Source: Termitomyces sp. T153
Taxonomy: Eukaryota > Basidiomycota > Agaricomycetes > Agaricales > Lyophyllaceae
Direction of reading: 5' to 3'
Length of the DNA: 64,000 bases
NCBI GenBank assembly: GCA_018296165.2
Contig: JACKQL020000005.1
Location: forward strand, 62,001 to 126,000
Part shown: positions 45,592-57,135 of the stretch, one piece after another
How positions within the stretch are numbered: position 1 is the first letter of the stretch
How the letters are laid out: each line of letters starts with the position of its first letter
The notes under the pieces: generated by a model
Told to the model about the DNA's origin: nothing
The model's input: only the letters and a program-made list of their open reading frames with translations
Databases searched by the model: none
Translations under genes and position numbers: made by a program

Positions 45592-46134
45592 TTATTCCGG
45601 CTTCTTCGGTAGGGGCTTGATACTGGACGTCAAGCTCTTGTGAATGAAGGGAAGGACACCTCCTCCAGCAATAGTAGCACGGACAAGAGTGTCGAGTTCC
45701 TCATCTCCGCGGATGGCGAGTTGAAGATGGCGAGGGGTGATACGCTTAACTCGGAGGTCTTTTGATGCATTTCCTTCATGTATCATGAAGCGGGAGCACA
45801 ACAAAAATTAGAGTATATCAACGTACCGGCGAGCTCCAATACTTCAGCAGTCAGATACTCCAGGATCGCAGATGTATACACGGCAGCCTTTGCACCAATC
45901 CGGACATTATGCTGAGTGCGTTGCTTCAAGTAACGGTGGATACGGCCGACAGGGAACTATACGGATCAGGAATTGGATTCGACATCAATGAATCACTAAG
46001 AGACTGGCAAGGCACACCTGCAATCCAGCCTTTTGACTTCTTGTTTGAACCGCTCGTTGTTGATTTTGCCCTGAGGTGCCGGTAGTCGCACCCGTCTTGG
46101 ATTTTCCACCACCAGATTTCGCAGAGGGAGCCAT
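45592..46134 (-). CDS. HTZ1: histone variant H2A.Z
   Basis: Minus-strand exons give a complete H2A.Z. The N-terminal tail [19 protein letters not shown] is Lys/Gly rich with acetylatable lysines. The histone fold follows: [76 protein letters not shown] and the H2A.Z-diagnostic [17 protein letters not shown], then KKPE. The three-residue GGG with VLPFIHKSL and the [10 protein letters not shown] segment separate it from canonical H2A. H2A.Z is deposited by the SWR1 complex at promoter nucleosomes. Introns lie after GLQ and within the codon for Gly before NASKD. Start 46134 is fixed by the tail; the stop is TAA at 45592-45594. Confidence 0.93.
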
Positions 46135-47667
46135 TGTAGTTGTAGGGCACGATGCGCGCCTGAAACAGTAAATGACGTCTGATAAATAATTGACTCATGA
46201 TTTGGTCAGAATAGGAGGACGTACTTGGGTTCTAAAATTCCAGAGTACTGTTCACATCGTCGGAGTGAGTAATAGTGAAAAGAAGAAGACGAAAAGCGCG
46301 CTGACCAGCGGAACGCGAAAGTGGCGTCAAATAAACGTGGTGGTGGTTCCCAGGAAAGAAATGTTGGCGTTTGTTTGGGCTCGCCACTCCATTCATGAAT
46401 CAACGAGATCACATGGTGATATGGGCTTCAACGCGCCGTGTCTCACCTCTTCCCCTTGATTGTCGCGCTTGACGCGTTAACGACGCGTTTTTTCCGTAAG
46501 TATTCTTGGGAAGCAAATTTTGTTGAAAGAATATTCGGAAGAGCCTTCAGACCAAATTCATTCATTAGCGATTTCTTACTGTTTACCACTATGAACTTGA
46601 TTATGTATCCGTATCTAAATCAGATGTAGAGGGATCCTGCCCTTCTTCTACTTGTGTCAATACTTCTGATGAATTGGACAGGCACGGAAGGGCTCAAGGG
46701 TGGCATGTATGTCTCGAAACCTCGATTAATTACTTACTCCACATCTACCCCGGGAAGCCAAGCTCTCCTGCAGGCTGAAGACCCTGGATAAATCTTTTCT
46801 TGCAACTGTTGACTCGACCTTACCCGTCGTCGTCTACACAGGCCACCAACGACGGATCCCTCTCTTCGAACCACCGACAGTCTTTAAACAGTAAGAAAAA
46901 AAGAAAGAAAGATCCGTTATATATTAGATAGCTTCTAGATATACATTTAGTATTGAGTCTGAAGGATAGTGGAGTTATATTTGAGTCAAGTAGTATATGG
47001 ATGTTTTATTGGTGGGGAGGGATGAGTGGTAGTACTCAGTAAATGCAGCAACGATAGCAAATTTCTCAATGACAGATAATTCAAATCAGTAAGACTACAA
47101 ACTTATACAACACAGGTAGCAAATTTTCAATCAAATGACAGAGAATTCGAATCAGTAAGAAAACTTATACAACATAAGATACTTCAGTACTACAGAATTG
47201 GTAGTATTCACCGGAGACTCTATCCTCGTTTCTTTGTGTATTCAGCCAATTACAAAAAGAGGTTTGATCAATTGTATCTCCATTCATTCATTTATACTGA
47301 CTCGTAATTGATAGAGTTTCAGTATCAGGAATAAAAGGGCTCGCGGTTGGCGACATAAGATACCTGAATACTACAGAATTACAAAACCATGGGTCGGAAC
47401 TGGTTGGTTCCAGCATCATGATGGGGGCAGTACGGGTATGTGGCGACAGGTCTACCTACAGACCAGTCTCCTAAAACAGACCTATGAATAGTCCCGAACA
47501 GGGAGTAATCTATCAATGACATCATGGCCCAAAGCAGCATATGCAACACTGTCCCATTTCAATACTTACCCGCCTGTCGTAGATATATTTACAATGACCT
47601 TGGCCGTCCTTAACAGCCCCACAAGCACCTCAACCCTACATGGCCACATGACCACCACTTACCGGCT
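46135..47667. other. 1.5 kb intergenic, with local duplications
   Basis: Contains an imperfect tandem duplication near 47055-47180 (TAGCAAATTTCTCAATGACA ... ATTCAAATCAGTAAG, repeated as TAGCAAATTTTCAATCAAATGACA ... ATTCGAATCAGTAAG) and a repeated AAGATAC-T-A-TACTACAGAATT segment at about 47179 and 47358. No gene was supported. Confidence 0.5.
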
Positions 47668-48282
47668 ATGTCCATGCTCTTGCGCCACTCCTTCGGGTCT
47701 AGTTCCATCTGTGATTCTCAATCCGCCTCAACACCACCACTGATCAATCATCTCCTCATTCCTACGACATACTACCATCCGCTCTTATCCATAAGGAGAC
47801 AAGGAGACGAAGAGCCGAAAGCGCTTTTCAATCAGAGCACTTCATCTATCCCATCCGCACTTGCTCCAAGTACCCTACCTAAACTCGAACCCCGCACCAA
47901 TCAATCCCACACATCTCGCCATACACCATTCTCATCTCCTAACCACACACACCTATCAGCGTCTACACGACGACCCACTGTCAGAATACTATCCAGACAA
48001 GCACATCCTACCACTTTTCAATATCCACATATTCGTATAGCCCAATCCAACGACGAGGTCCCACTCCAAGACATCATTGTTCCCAAGCCATCCTGGGTGA
48101 GCATGAGTATCATTGAATCCCGCATTTCGCATTTCTTGCACTTGGGCCGTAGATCATTCGTCGAACCGAACCAAATAGGGGTTTGCGCGAACGGTAATGA
48201 AGTCCAGGATGAACAACGAAGCTTATATAGACTCGGGTGGGCTGATGACTGGTTCGTCCAACGCGACAGCTTTAACTTGTAA
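47668..48282 (+). CDS. hypothetical open frame, 204 codons
   Basis: An open frame of unusual length for this region. It is rich in Ser, Thr, Pro and His in the first half and ends with IESRISHFLHLGRRSFVEPN, NEVQDEQRSLYRLGWADDWF. A GTAAGT follows the final codons (48281-48286), which could be a donor site to further exons. I recognise no family, and the ATG at 47668 may be internal because sequence upstream is not obviously non-coding. It may be a real lineage-specific gene or a chance frame. Confidence 0.3.
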   Translation: MSMLLRHSFGSSSICDSQSASTPPLINHLLIPTTYYHPLLSIRRQGDEEPKALFNQSTSSIPSALAPSTLPKLEPRTNQSHTSRHTPFSSPNHTHLSASTRRPTVRILSRQAHPTTFQYPHIRIAQSNDEVPLQDIIVPKPSWVSMSIIESRISHFLHLGRRSFVEPNQIGVCANGNEVQDEQRSLYRLGWADDWFVQRDSFNL

Positions 48283-48722
48283 GTAGATCTCAACAGCACG
48301 TACACAGCCCCACAATACGACAACTGAAAAATCTATACGTTGGTATTCATTATCTACTATATATATAGCTTCTAGATATTACAGTGAAATTACTAAGATG
48401 GCGTCAGCAAATACGTGGCATGTGCATGCGCACGGGGAGGGTGATACGGATGTTTTAGTGCTAGGTCCAGGACATCTGTGTCTGAGTGAGCGAGTGATAG
48501 TCAGCAAGTACATGCGGTGGGTGGGGGTGGAGTGAGGAGCAACGATAGCAATTTTTTTCCACACGGCGTGCGCAACGAGAATCCGCAAGGTCTCCTTGAA
48601 AGAAAGGGGGGAGGGGGGAAAGAAAAAAAAAAAGAAGAAGAAGAAAACGTAACCAAGAAAGAAAAACGCCACCACCCAACCACACCACACCATCCACCAC
48701 CACTACCACCACCACCCACCAC
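48283..48722. repeat. low-complexity flank of the RNA polymerase gene
   Basis: A G/A-rich tract (GGGGGGAGGGGGGAAAGAAAA, about 48605-48645) is followed by a CCA-rich tract (CCACCACCACTACCACCACC, about 48665-48720) that touches the stop codon of the mitochondrial RNA polymerase gene. It probably forms its 3' UTR. Confidence 0.6.
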
Positions 48723-51700
48723 TCACGAAAAGAAATACTGCGACTTCTTAATCTGCTCAACGCGGAACGACCCCTTCTTCGGCAACGGCGGCAACAAATC
48801 CACCAAATTCACAAACTTGCCCATAAGCCTCTTAAACTCCTCCCTCTTAATCCTCGCTCCCTCCTCATCACCCTCAACCTCAACCGTCTCCTCATCCCCC
48901 ATCTCATCCGCCACCTGCGCATCAATCTCCTCACACAGCTGCCCAACATTCTCCACCTCGCTCTCATCGATATACGTCGTCTTGTCCGTGTCAGACACGA
49001 CCAGCAGCTCTTTGAGCCCGTCTAGCTTTTTGGCCTGGTCGGGCGTCACGACGATACGTGCGCCCAGGGCGTGGAGAGAGCGGATGAGCGATGGTTGTCT
49101 GAGACTGACAAGCGAGATTTTATAGTCTTTGTATCGTTCGCGGAACTATAAGGCGGGGCGGGGGTGGGAGTGGGAATGAGCACACTGAGCCGCGCGGCAA
49201 GACAAGACAACCCAAAAACATACCTCCACATCGAGCTTCGCAAGCACGTCTGAAGAATGCAGTGCGATAAATGTGTCACGGATGATCTCGGACATCTTGT
49301 CGATAGAGCAAGCGTGTGTCCAGTACGAGTCGTGCACGGACGCGAATGTCAGATTTTGGGTCTAGGAAGAGATATCGTTAGTGCTCATAAGTAACGTGGA
49401 CATATCGGCCACCGACGCACTTGGCACTCTAGGGCAGTGAGCATCATGTGTGTAGCGTCCAAACTATGGATAAAGTTTGGTGGGAACGCCGAGGCTTGCT
49501 TGGCCGAGTTGACTGTGTGATGTATGAGCAACCGATCTCTTCACAACAACAACAACAACAACGACATACCCTCAGCCGGCGCATTAGGATCCGAGATATA
49601 AATCGTCTGCAAGTTAGTCGAGATCTGTTTCCTATTCGCCTTCCTATACGGCTGCACAATCGGAAGACCAAGCAACGTCGTCCACACCACAGACGTCATC
49701 TGTTCCTTCTTCAACCTCGTATCCGAAATCGTAAACAACTTTGCCTTCTTCTTCCTCGACTTTGGATGCCTCTTCATCTCCGCCATCGCATCCGGCAACC
49801 TCTCCTTCGGAATCGATTTCGAAATAATCTTCGCACACGCCGCGAACCAATTCTGAATCGCCGTCGCACCACTAAACAAATCCCCAATACACTGAATAAC
49901 CTTTGACGCCAAATACGACGCCGCAAGCCAACAATCCTCCTCCTCCACAACCTTCTTATCCTTCAACTGCTTCTCAATCTGCTCCCGCGCTCCAACAAAC
50001 GTCACCCCATACACAGTCGTCATAACAGTCTGCTTCACAATCTTCCTCTGAATCTTCCCCTTCAACAATATAGCCCACTTGTGCCCCTTCTTCGCGTCCT
50101 CCTCCAGCTCAGCCTCGACCATATTCCCCACGTGCGTGTAGACGTCCGACGGACGGTCCGTCGCTGCGAGATTGACCTGCCGCGCGCCACGCGCGTCACC
50201 GCCCAACGCAGCATAGTGCTGCAGACCATTACACGTCCCGTCCTGATGCACGGGGAGCGAAGACTCGAACAGGAGAGGGTCGGGCGATTCAAGAGCGTCA
50301 TGTAGCTCCATGCAGGTCGCGAGACACTGCCACGGGTCGTCGGCCGAAAGCCACCATCGCTCTCCCTGCGACGAGGGGTATCCCCAATGTCAGTCCAACG
50401 CAAAAAAAAACACACACACAAGTGAACAACGCACAGTCAGCGGATTCTTCGCACTATCGTAGATCTTGTCAAGCTTCGCGTGGACCCACTCCACGCGCTC
50501 ATCAAAGCTCGCCTTGTCGTACCCATACAAACTCGCAAGATGGAGCTTGAGCCAGCGCAGCCCGCGCTCGCCGAGCGGACGCGCCTCTGCAAACTTGAGC
50601 AGGCCGCGGGAGAGGTCATCACCAATATGGCTCAGATGCGGTGGGATCGGGTACGCGCGTCCTCTAAAATCAAGGTTATGCGGGAAATACAGCGTGTCAC
50701 CCAGGAACTACACGCGCATGCATGCAATCAGCAATCCAACAACAACTGAGAAAGCAAGCACAAACTCACAGCTCTCGCAATCTCAATCTTATAATTCACA
50801 TTACACCTATCGGAATGATTGTTCGCCTTGGCATTCAGATACGCCTTCATCCTCTGCTGCCACACGCTCTTGACCTTGATATCCGTCTCTGCCTCTGGTG
50901 GACAAACCGGCTCTGCCTGGTCAAACTCTGCAGGCGGGAGCTTGCCGACTCTATATCCCGCGTTCCAGACCTCGAGCACGACGTCAAAGATCCGTCGATT
51001 AATCTTCCAGGGCGTGCTGCCCAGTACGTCGAGCCCCGCAAAGACGAGCTCGACGTTACCTTTGAGACTCGCGGCTTTTAGGTACGACTGCTGTTCTGCA
51101 GAGTCCTTGAATCGCATCGCAGAGTCTAAGTGGGGGGTGTGTTTAGTGGGTTTTGGAGGGCTGGATAGGGGACGTACTTTGTGTGGTGAGGTACCCGCCT
51201 GTTTTGTAGTCGAGCCAGGGTTTGGGCTTGACGAGCATAGGGAGATGACGGGGGTGGACTGTGATGTGGACCTTGTCTGATGCGAGGCGGTTCGCAACGA
51301 CGGGGTTGAGCCTGATTACGCCTAGTTTTTGTCCGCGGATGTATTCGTATGTATGATAAAACGCAGGCTGCATCTCCGATCTAGCAGCGACGCGTCAGCG
51401 AGGGAGCGAGCAAAAGAAAACCCACAGAACGTACATCTGATTGCCATCTTTATCGACGCCGGTCCTCTCGACCTCTGCGACGTCCATGAGACACTCGACG
51501 AGGATGCCACCGACCTTGGACCTGATGAGCTGAGACCACTCTGCGGTCCACCCCTCGGCGTCGGCGGCGACTTTTGCGGCGGCTATGCGGCGCTCTTTCA
51601 AGCTGGAGTAGCCCAAGCTGGAAAAGTAGCCGGCCTGGTCCATTTTTGTGGGGGCAGGGACGTAGATCTTGTGGGCCTTGCAGACCATGGCCTTGTACTC

Positions 51701-53112
51701 GAGCTCGACGGCCTTGCCGACGGCGACGAGGGCGCGGGTGGTCTTCATGCCATCATGGACGCCCCCGGAGCCCTGGAGACGCATGACCTCGAGGATGGTG
51801 ATGATGGCGAGGCGGTCGGCCTGGAGGAGGGAGAGGTACGGGGTGAGCTGTGCCTCTGTGACCTGGCGGACCTTGACGATTTTTTCTTCGGCCAGGGCGA
51901 TGTTGGCGATTTCGTTGGTGAGACGGAGCTGGAGATTCTTGTACCAGACCCACATCCATTGGCGGAGGTCGACGCTGCGGAGGGCGCCCGAGTCGAGACC
52001 GAGGGTGTCAAAGACCTCTGCCTGGTGCTTCATGTGGTCGAGGGCGACTTCGTAGCCGGATTTTTCGAGGTGCTCTTGGCGGGCGATGACGTCGTTGGAG
52101 AGGACGCGGCGGGCGGTGATGACCTGGGCGAGGTGGCGGCGGAGATTGTGGATGTTGAAGGGGACTTTAGCTTCGGTGGCGTGGCCGTCGTCGGATGGCT
52201 GTGGGGGGTTGAGAATATGCGTGAGTGAAGAGGGCTGGTACGTACGACAAGAGTTGTGACGGGCTGTGCCTCGGGCACGGTGTCGAGGATATCGGGCCTG
52301 TGGGTGCCGAGGACCTCTGCCTGGCCGAGCTCTGCGAGAACGTGGGCGTCGTGGGAGTCGGCGGCGGCGACGGAGAGGTACTTGATGATCTCGACGGCCT
52401 CTTCGGAGGACTCGAGGGTGCGGTCTGCGACGACGGTGGCGATGGGGATGTTGCGCTTGACGATGGAGGCGAGGAGTTTGCGGGGCGAGGGTATCACGTA
52501 GCCGTCGACGGGGGTCGGTGAGTTTGGGCCGTACCTGCAGGCGGTGAGGGACAGAAAAGAGAGACAAACACGGACTGACCGGTGGTAGAGCAGCAGCATG
52601 AGGGCGTAGGTGGTGGACTCTGGCTGGGACAGGTCTCTGCCCGACTCGAGGATGCGGTAGATCTCACAGGCGTAGTCGACAAAGACGTGGACGGGGCCCT
52701 TTTTTGCGTCGGCCATGGCGAGGTAGGCCTCGATGAAGGCGTTGTAGATGGGCGTGGACAGGACGGGGTTGGCGGGGTTCTCGCGCAGGCGGTCGAAGAT
52801 GCTGCGGGCGCGCGAGACGTCGTAGAGGTTGTGGAGGCACGCGTCCATGACAGACAGCAGGTCCTGGGTGGCGGTGTCGGTGTAGTAGAGGTCGTGCGTG
52901 GGCGACGAGCGGTCGTTGGGCAGCGGCGTGGGCAGCACCGTGTACGGCGTCGGGCGCTGCAAAAAGTGCGACAGCTCGCTCGGCAGGTCCAGCCGCCGCG
53001 GCTGCAGTGGCGCGGCGGGCGGCGGCTGCGTCAGACAGCGCGAGGACAACCGCGCCGGCCGCGGCAGCCTCTGGCGCGACACCACCAAAGTTGTCTCCAG
53101 GCGTCGAAGCAT
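48723..53112 (-). CDS. RPO41: mitochondrial DNA-directed RNA polymerase (T7-like)
   Basis: A large minus-strand gene with about ten introns. The N-terminus ([20 protein letters not shown]) is an Arg-rich mitochondrial presequence. An N-terminal extension with PPR-like helices follows ([20 protein letters not shown]). The T7-type catalytic domain has all core motifs: [20 protein letters not shown] and [18 protein letters not shown] (motif A, with catalytic Asp); [16 protein letters not shown] (motif B); and [10 protein letters not shown] (motif C, second catalytic Asp). It ends [23 protein letters not shown], the usual FFS terminus, with TGA at 48723-48725. The enzyme transcribes mitochondrial DNA and primes its replication. 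Start 53112 is chosen because it opens the presequence; the longer frame to 53298 overlaps the divergent neighbour. A CAA repeat lies in the intron near 49546-49563. The neighbouring transporter starts only 70 bp away in the opposite direction. Confidence 0.93.
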
Positions 53113-53182
53113 GGTGGTCGGGAAAAAAACAGGCGCTCTTAATTTTTGGTCAATGTCACATGACTCGATCACCTCCTCCGCC
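53113..53182. promoter_or_regulatory. 70-bp divergent promoter between RPO41-like and transporter genes
   Basis: Only 70 bp separate the start codons at 53112 (minus) and 53183 (plus). It contains CACATGACTCGATCACCTCC and an AT-rich TTAATTTTTGGTCAA core. The 5' UTRs must be very short or the transcripts must overlap. Confidence 0.55.
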
Positions 53183-56100
53183 ATGTCCATTCGCAGCGTC
53201 TCTCTCATCTTTGCGTACGTGCCCCCGCTGCTCTCCTCGCCATGCCAACTCCCTCTCCAGGTGCGGCACCGCCCTGTTCTCCGACGGTATGCTCTCACTC
53301 GCCCGCTGTCACCGCACTCACTCCCCCCAGGCTACGCCAACACCGTCATCGGAAGCGGTGCGTGCTCCCCCACGCCCCTCACAGTCTCTGACCCCCCGCA
53401 GTCAACACTCGTGAGCCCTCAGGCCAATTCCCGCGTGCATCCACTCCAACCCTGCCAGTTCTCACCCGCATCTACGGCCCAGAGGCTCTCGCCAAGCACA
53501 ACTACAGCACAATCGTAAACAGCACTGGCTTTGCCGGCACTCTCGTCGGCATGCTCTTCTTCGGCAAGTCCCCGCCCCCCTCCACCTGCTCTACTCATCC
53601 CTCCAGGTTTCCTCTCCGACAAGATTGGCAGGAAATTCGGCATGGTTCTGCTCCCACCCTCCGCCCTGCTAACCAATAACAAACAATCCCAGATGTCCGC
53701 GGCCGTCATCGTCATCGTCTTCTCAGGCCTGTCAGCAGCATCATCCGGCGCAAACGGCAGTGTCCCCGGCCTCCTCTCCATGCTCAGCGCCATGCGGTGA
53801 CTACCCCAATCTCCCCATCCCAACCCTCCGTTCACCCCAACCCAGATTCTTCCTCGGTATCGGCGTTGGCGCAGAGTACCCCTGCGGCTCCGTCGCTGCC
53901 TCTGAACAATCAGAAGAACCAGCCATCAGCTACCACGCACGCCACCGCTGGCTCGGTCTCGCAACCAGTAAGCAACCCCCTCCATCCACAACAACCCTCC
54001 CCACCCCACCCCCAGTCACCACCCTCGTTTTCGGCAACGCAGTCGCGTCCTTTGTGCCCTGGGTCCTATACCTAATGCAAGCCCCAAACGTATCCTACAC
54101 AACCCGACCTTATGCCCTCCCACAGCTTCGGCCCTGATCATCTCCGCGCAGTATGGCGTCTCTCCCTCGGCCTAGGCATCGTCCCCGCACTCATCGTCCT
54201 CCTCTGGCGCCTCAACATGGACGAACCAATGCGCTACAAGTCCGATTCCATGAAAAACACCCGAATCCCCTACGCACTCGTCCTTCAACGCTACTGGCCG
54301 TCTCTCCTCGCCATCTCAGTCATCTGGTAACACAGTCTTTTATCTTCTCATTGATCGTAGCTCACAATATAGGTTCATACTCGACATCATCGTGTACGTC
54401 GTACCAACCCCACTTGGCTGGTGTGATTCATATCTACCCACAGATACCCGGTACGTACGCCGTTCATCTTCTCCGCACCAACACCCGCTCACTCCACCCA
54501 GTTTTCAATCTACTCGTCCACAATCCTCAACAAGTAACCAACCAACAACCCCCATCACCCTCTCGAATCTCACCCTTGCTTTCTCAGCATCACCGGAGGC
54601 TCACAGGACCTCAAGATCGTCTTTGGCTGGAACGTCGTCATAAGGTACGTATATTCCTTTCTATCTCCACATAAGACTAACGACCCCCCCCCCCTAGCCT
54701 TTTCTCATTCCCAGGCAAGTCATCAACGACACACACACAAACAACTCTTATACAAACCACGCCACCCAGGCGCCCTATCAGGCTCCCTCGTAGTCGACTA
54801 CCTAGGCCCGAAATGGACACTCGTGCGCCACAGTCTTCCTTACACCCACACACCAACACGACCCATAGATCCTGGGATTCACACTCCAATCTCTAATCGG
54901 CTTCATCATAAGCGGGCTCTACGTCCCGTAAGTAAATCTCAACCCCCCTCGATGTGATTCAATCAACCCAAAGACTCAACACCCACGTACCCACGCCCGC
55001 CAGACTAACACACCACATCGCCGCGTTCTCCGTACGTCCCCTTGTGCCCCCTTCCTCCTTGCCCCCCCCCCCACCCCCGCACCCCCACTAACCCCCCTAA
55101 CCCCCCAACAGATCCTCTACGGCCTCTTCCTAACCTTCGCCGAATTCGGCGCAGGACTCTGCACGTTCATCCTCGCTGCTAAAGCGTGTCCGACGGCCGT
55201 GAGGGGCCATTATTTTGGGGTGGCGGCCGCGTGTGGGAAGGCGGGTGCGTTTGCGGGGGTTTGGGGTGCGTGTTTGGGTTTTTTTGGGTTTGGGGGGTTT
55301 TGGGGGGGGGGTTTTTGAGGGGAGGGGGTTGGGGGTGGGGGTTTGAGGGGGGTTGGGGTGGGGGTTTTGAGGGGTTGGGGTTGGGGGTGGGTGGATGGGT
55401 GCACGGGTGTTGATTTTGTTTTTCTTTGTGGGGGGTTGGGTTTGTTTTTTTTTTCGGGTTGGGTATTGTTCTTGTTTTTTTCTCGGGTTGGGTCTGGGTC
55501 TGGGTTCATGTACTGATTTCGTTCCTCTTTTTTTGGTTTTGGTCTTTGTTTCGGGTGGGTGGGTGCCCTGGACAGTGTTTCCGCCCATCGTGAAAGGTGC
55601 GTGGATGCGTGGTTGTGATTTATGTATGAGGGTATTGGAGTGATACTGATACTGATACTGATACTGATGGAAATTCAATTCAATTCAAACTCAAATCCAA
55701 TCCAAAATCAATTCAATCCAAATCAAAATCAAAATCCAATCCAATCCAAATCCAAAATTCCAAATTCAATCATATTCATCTTCATCTACACACCAGCATT
55801 CGGAGGTGCAGGATCCGTACGAGGCAACACGGGCCCGTTCTGGATCGCAAGCGGTACGTCGGTTCCCAGTCGCACTCATACTCATACTCCTACATCCACA
55901 TCCACATCCACTCCTACATCCACATCCACATCCACTCCTACTCCTACTCCTACTCCTACTCCTACATCCACATACACATACAGTATATACATTACATACC
56001 CTCTGTCGTGCTATCACCATGTATAGCTCGAGCTTGAGCTAAACCCTTAAAAACCCGACAGGCCTCTGTGTAGTCGGCGCGCTCGTGTCGGTGTTTTTTG

Positions 56101-56535
56101 TGCATCCGCTTACGCAGGAGGGTATTGAGAGGGAGGATCGGGAGGTGGGTTTTGGTTTTCGGTTTGGGTTTTCGGTTTCGGTTTCGGTTTTCTTTTTGGT
56201 TTGCTTTTTTTGTGTGTCCGTCTGTGTGTGTCTGCTTGCCTCTGCCTCCAGTGTCTGTGTCTCGATCTCTGCCCCTCCTTCTGTATTATACATACCCACC
56301 ACTCACCATTTACAACTCGACACGCTAACACGAATACTAACCCCACGTACAGTTCCGTGCGTACCTCGAGATGCATGGGTACGATACGCGGCGCATGGGG
56401 ACCGGGACAGGGACCGGGACCGTCGGGGGTTCGAGTTCGGCTTCGGCTTCGGCTTCGGGCTCGGGCTCGGGTTCGTCAGATGGGAATGGGGATGAGGGGG
56501 AGAAACGCGGGGATGAGGGGGAGAAGGCCGTTTAG
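53183..56535 (+). CDS. MFS transporter, GIT1-like glycerophosphodiester / phosphate permease
   Basis: About twenty short exons give a sugar/phosphate-type MFS protein. Landmarks: [54 protein letters not shown] (the MFS loop 2-3 motif G-LSD--GRK), [106 protein letters not shown] and [20 protein letters not shown], then a Gly/Ser/Ala-rich tail. The RFF-GIG-GAEYP-G and [10 protein letters not shown] blocks match GIT1-type permeases that import glycerophosphoinositol or similar phosphodiesters. Three introns seem to use GC donors (53564-53606, 54077-54125, 54715-54769) and two exons are tiny (53402-53410, 9 nt; 54444-54450, 7 nt). The last four introns (200-310 nt) are filled with simple repeats. 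The N-terminus before CGTALFSDG is short (11 residues), so an upstream exon could have been missed. Confidence 0.85.
55266..55575 (+). repeat. G/T-rich intron with many G runs
   Basis: A 310-nt intron of the transporter gene made almost entirely of G and T on the coding strand (GGGGGGGGGTTTTTGAGGGG and similar). Numerous runs of four or more G could form G-quadruplexes in the pre-mRNA. Confidence 0.85.
55597..55796 (+). repeat. intron filled with ATTCAA / ATCCAA hexamer-like repeats
   Basis: The 200-nt intron has four GATACT units (about 55640-55667) followed by AATTCAATTCAAACTCAAATCC-type repeats to near 55770. The splice sites GTGCGT and ACCAG flank it. Confidence 0.8.
55854..56061 (+). 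repeat. intron filled with TCCACA / CTCCTA hexamer repeats
   Basis: The 208-nt intron contains CATACTCATACTCC, ACATCCACATCCACTCC and CCTACTCCTACTCC arrays between 55877 and 55975. It is a C/T/A tract, opposite in base bias to the G/T intron upstream. Confidence 0.8.
56145..56352 (+). repeat. intron beginning with GGTTTT / GGTTTC hexamer repeats
   Basis: The 208-nt intron begins GTGGGTTTTGGTTTTCGG and continues with GGTTTCGGTTTCGG units, then GTGTGTCTG-type sequence. The repeat resembles a telomere-like G/T hexamer but is not TTAGGG. Confidence 0.75.
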
Positions 56536-56551
56536 TGTGCGTTGGGTGGCG

Positions 56552-56740
56552 TGGAATTGGAATTGGGATTGGAATTGGAATTGGGATTGGGATTGGGATT
56601 GGAATTGGAATTGGGATTGGAATGGGAAATTGGGATTGGAATTGGGATTGGAATTGGAATTGGAATTGGAATTGGAATCGGAATCGGAATTGGAATTGGA
56701 ATTGGAATTGGAATTGGAATTGGAATTGGAATTGTCTAGG
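56552..56740 (+). repeat. GGAATT / GGGATT hexanucleotide array
   Basis: About 30 hexamer units of GGAATT with interspersed GGGATT and a few GGAATC lie just after the transporter stop codon at 56535, probably in the 3' UTR. Long open frames through it on both strands are artefacts of the repeat. Confidence 0.95.
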
Positions 56741-57135
56741 ATTCAAGGATTGGGAGTTATATCCAAGTTATCTGTGCTATGTGCTCTGTTATGTGTTATG
56801 TACGTACGTACGACCTTGGACACGAGCTTTGATATATGAATGTGTAGCTTTGACGAAGTTGACAAAGTACAACGATGTCTAGTACTGGATTGAATAGTAA
56901 GTCGACCGTCACGATCGCGATCGCGACCGCGACGAGTTGAACAAGTGGCGTCGTGGAGGGGATTGATGATATATATAATAATATATAAGTATAGCCAGTG
57001 CATCACTGAGGCAGCAGCGTTTATATGTTCAGTCGCAAAAAGCCCGAGCCCGAGTCCGAGCCCGAGTCCGAGAGTCGTGAAGTCGACGAAAGACGAAAAG
57101 TAGTATACGCCCACTATACATGATATTGTCGTATC
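56741..57135. other. intergenic with small simple repeats
   Basis: Contains CGATCGCGATCGCGACCGCGAC near 56912-56933 (a self-complementary CG-rich tract) and a CCCGAGCCCGAGTCCGAG array at about 57042-57074. No gene. Confidence 0.5.

Noticed and set aside
47516..48323. Promoter or CRISPR-like interpretation of the repeats near 47.05-47.40 kb
   Set aside because: Only two imperfect copies are present, with no regular spacers, in a eukaryotic nuclear context.
51329..52228. 299-codon plus-strand frame within the RNA polymerase gene, and 49448-49906 and 52582-53142 similarly
   Set aside because: They are antisense shadows of a GC-rich coding region; their composition (runs of Asp, Glu, Gly, Val) mirrors the sense codons and no domain is recognisable.
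52030..53298. Longer start for the mitochondrial RNA polymerase (ATG at 53298 on the minus strand)
   Set aside because: It would add 62 residues of Arg/Gly-rich non-family sequence and overlap the first exons of the divergent transporter. ATG 53112 opens a normal mitochondrial presequence.
54112..55413. Several frames (54153-54674, 55130-55678, 55186-55413) in the transporter region
   Set aside because: They run across the short introns or the G/T-rich intron; the spliced MFS reading accounts for the region.
56201..56839. Long frames reading NWNWDWNW, GIGIGIGI or QFQFQFQF through the hexamer array
   Set aside because: They are products of the GGAATT/GGGATT repeat in all frames and both strands, not genes.
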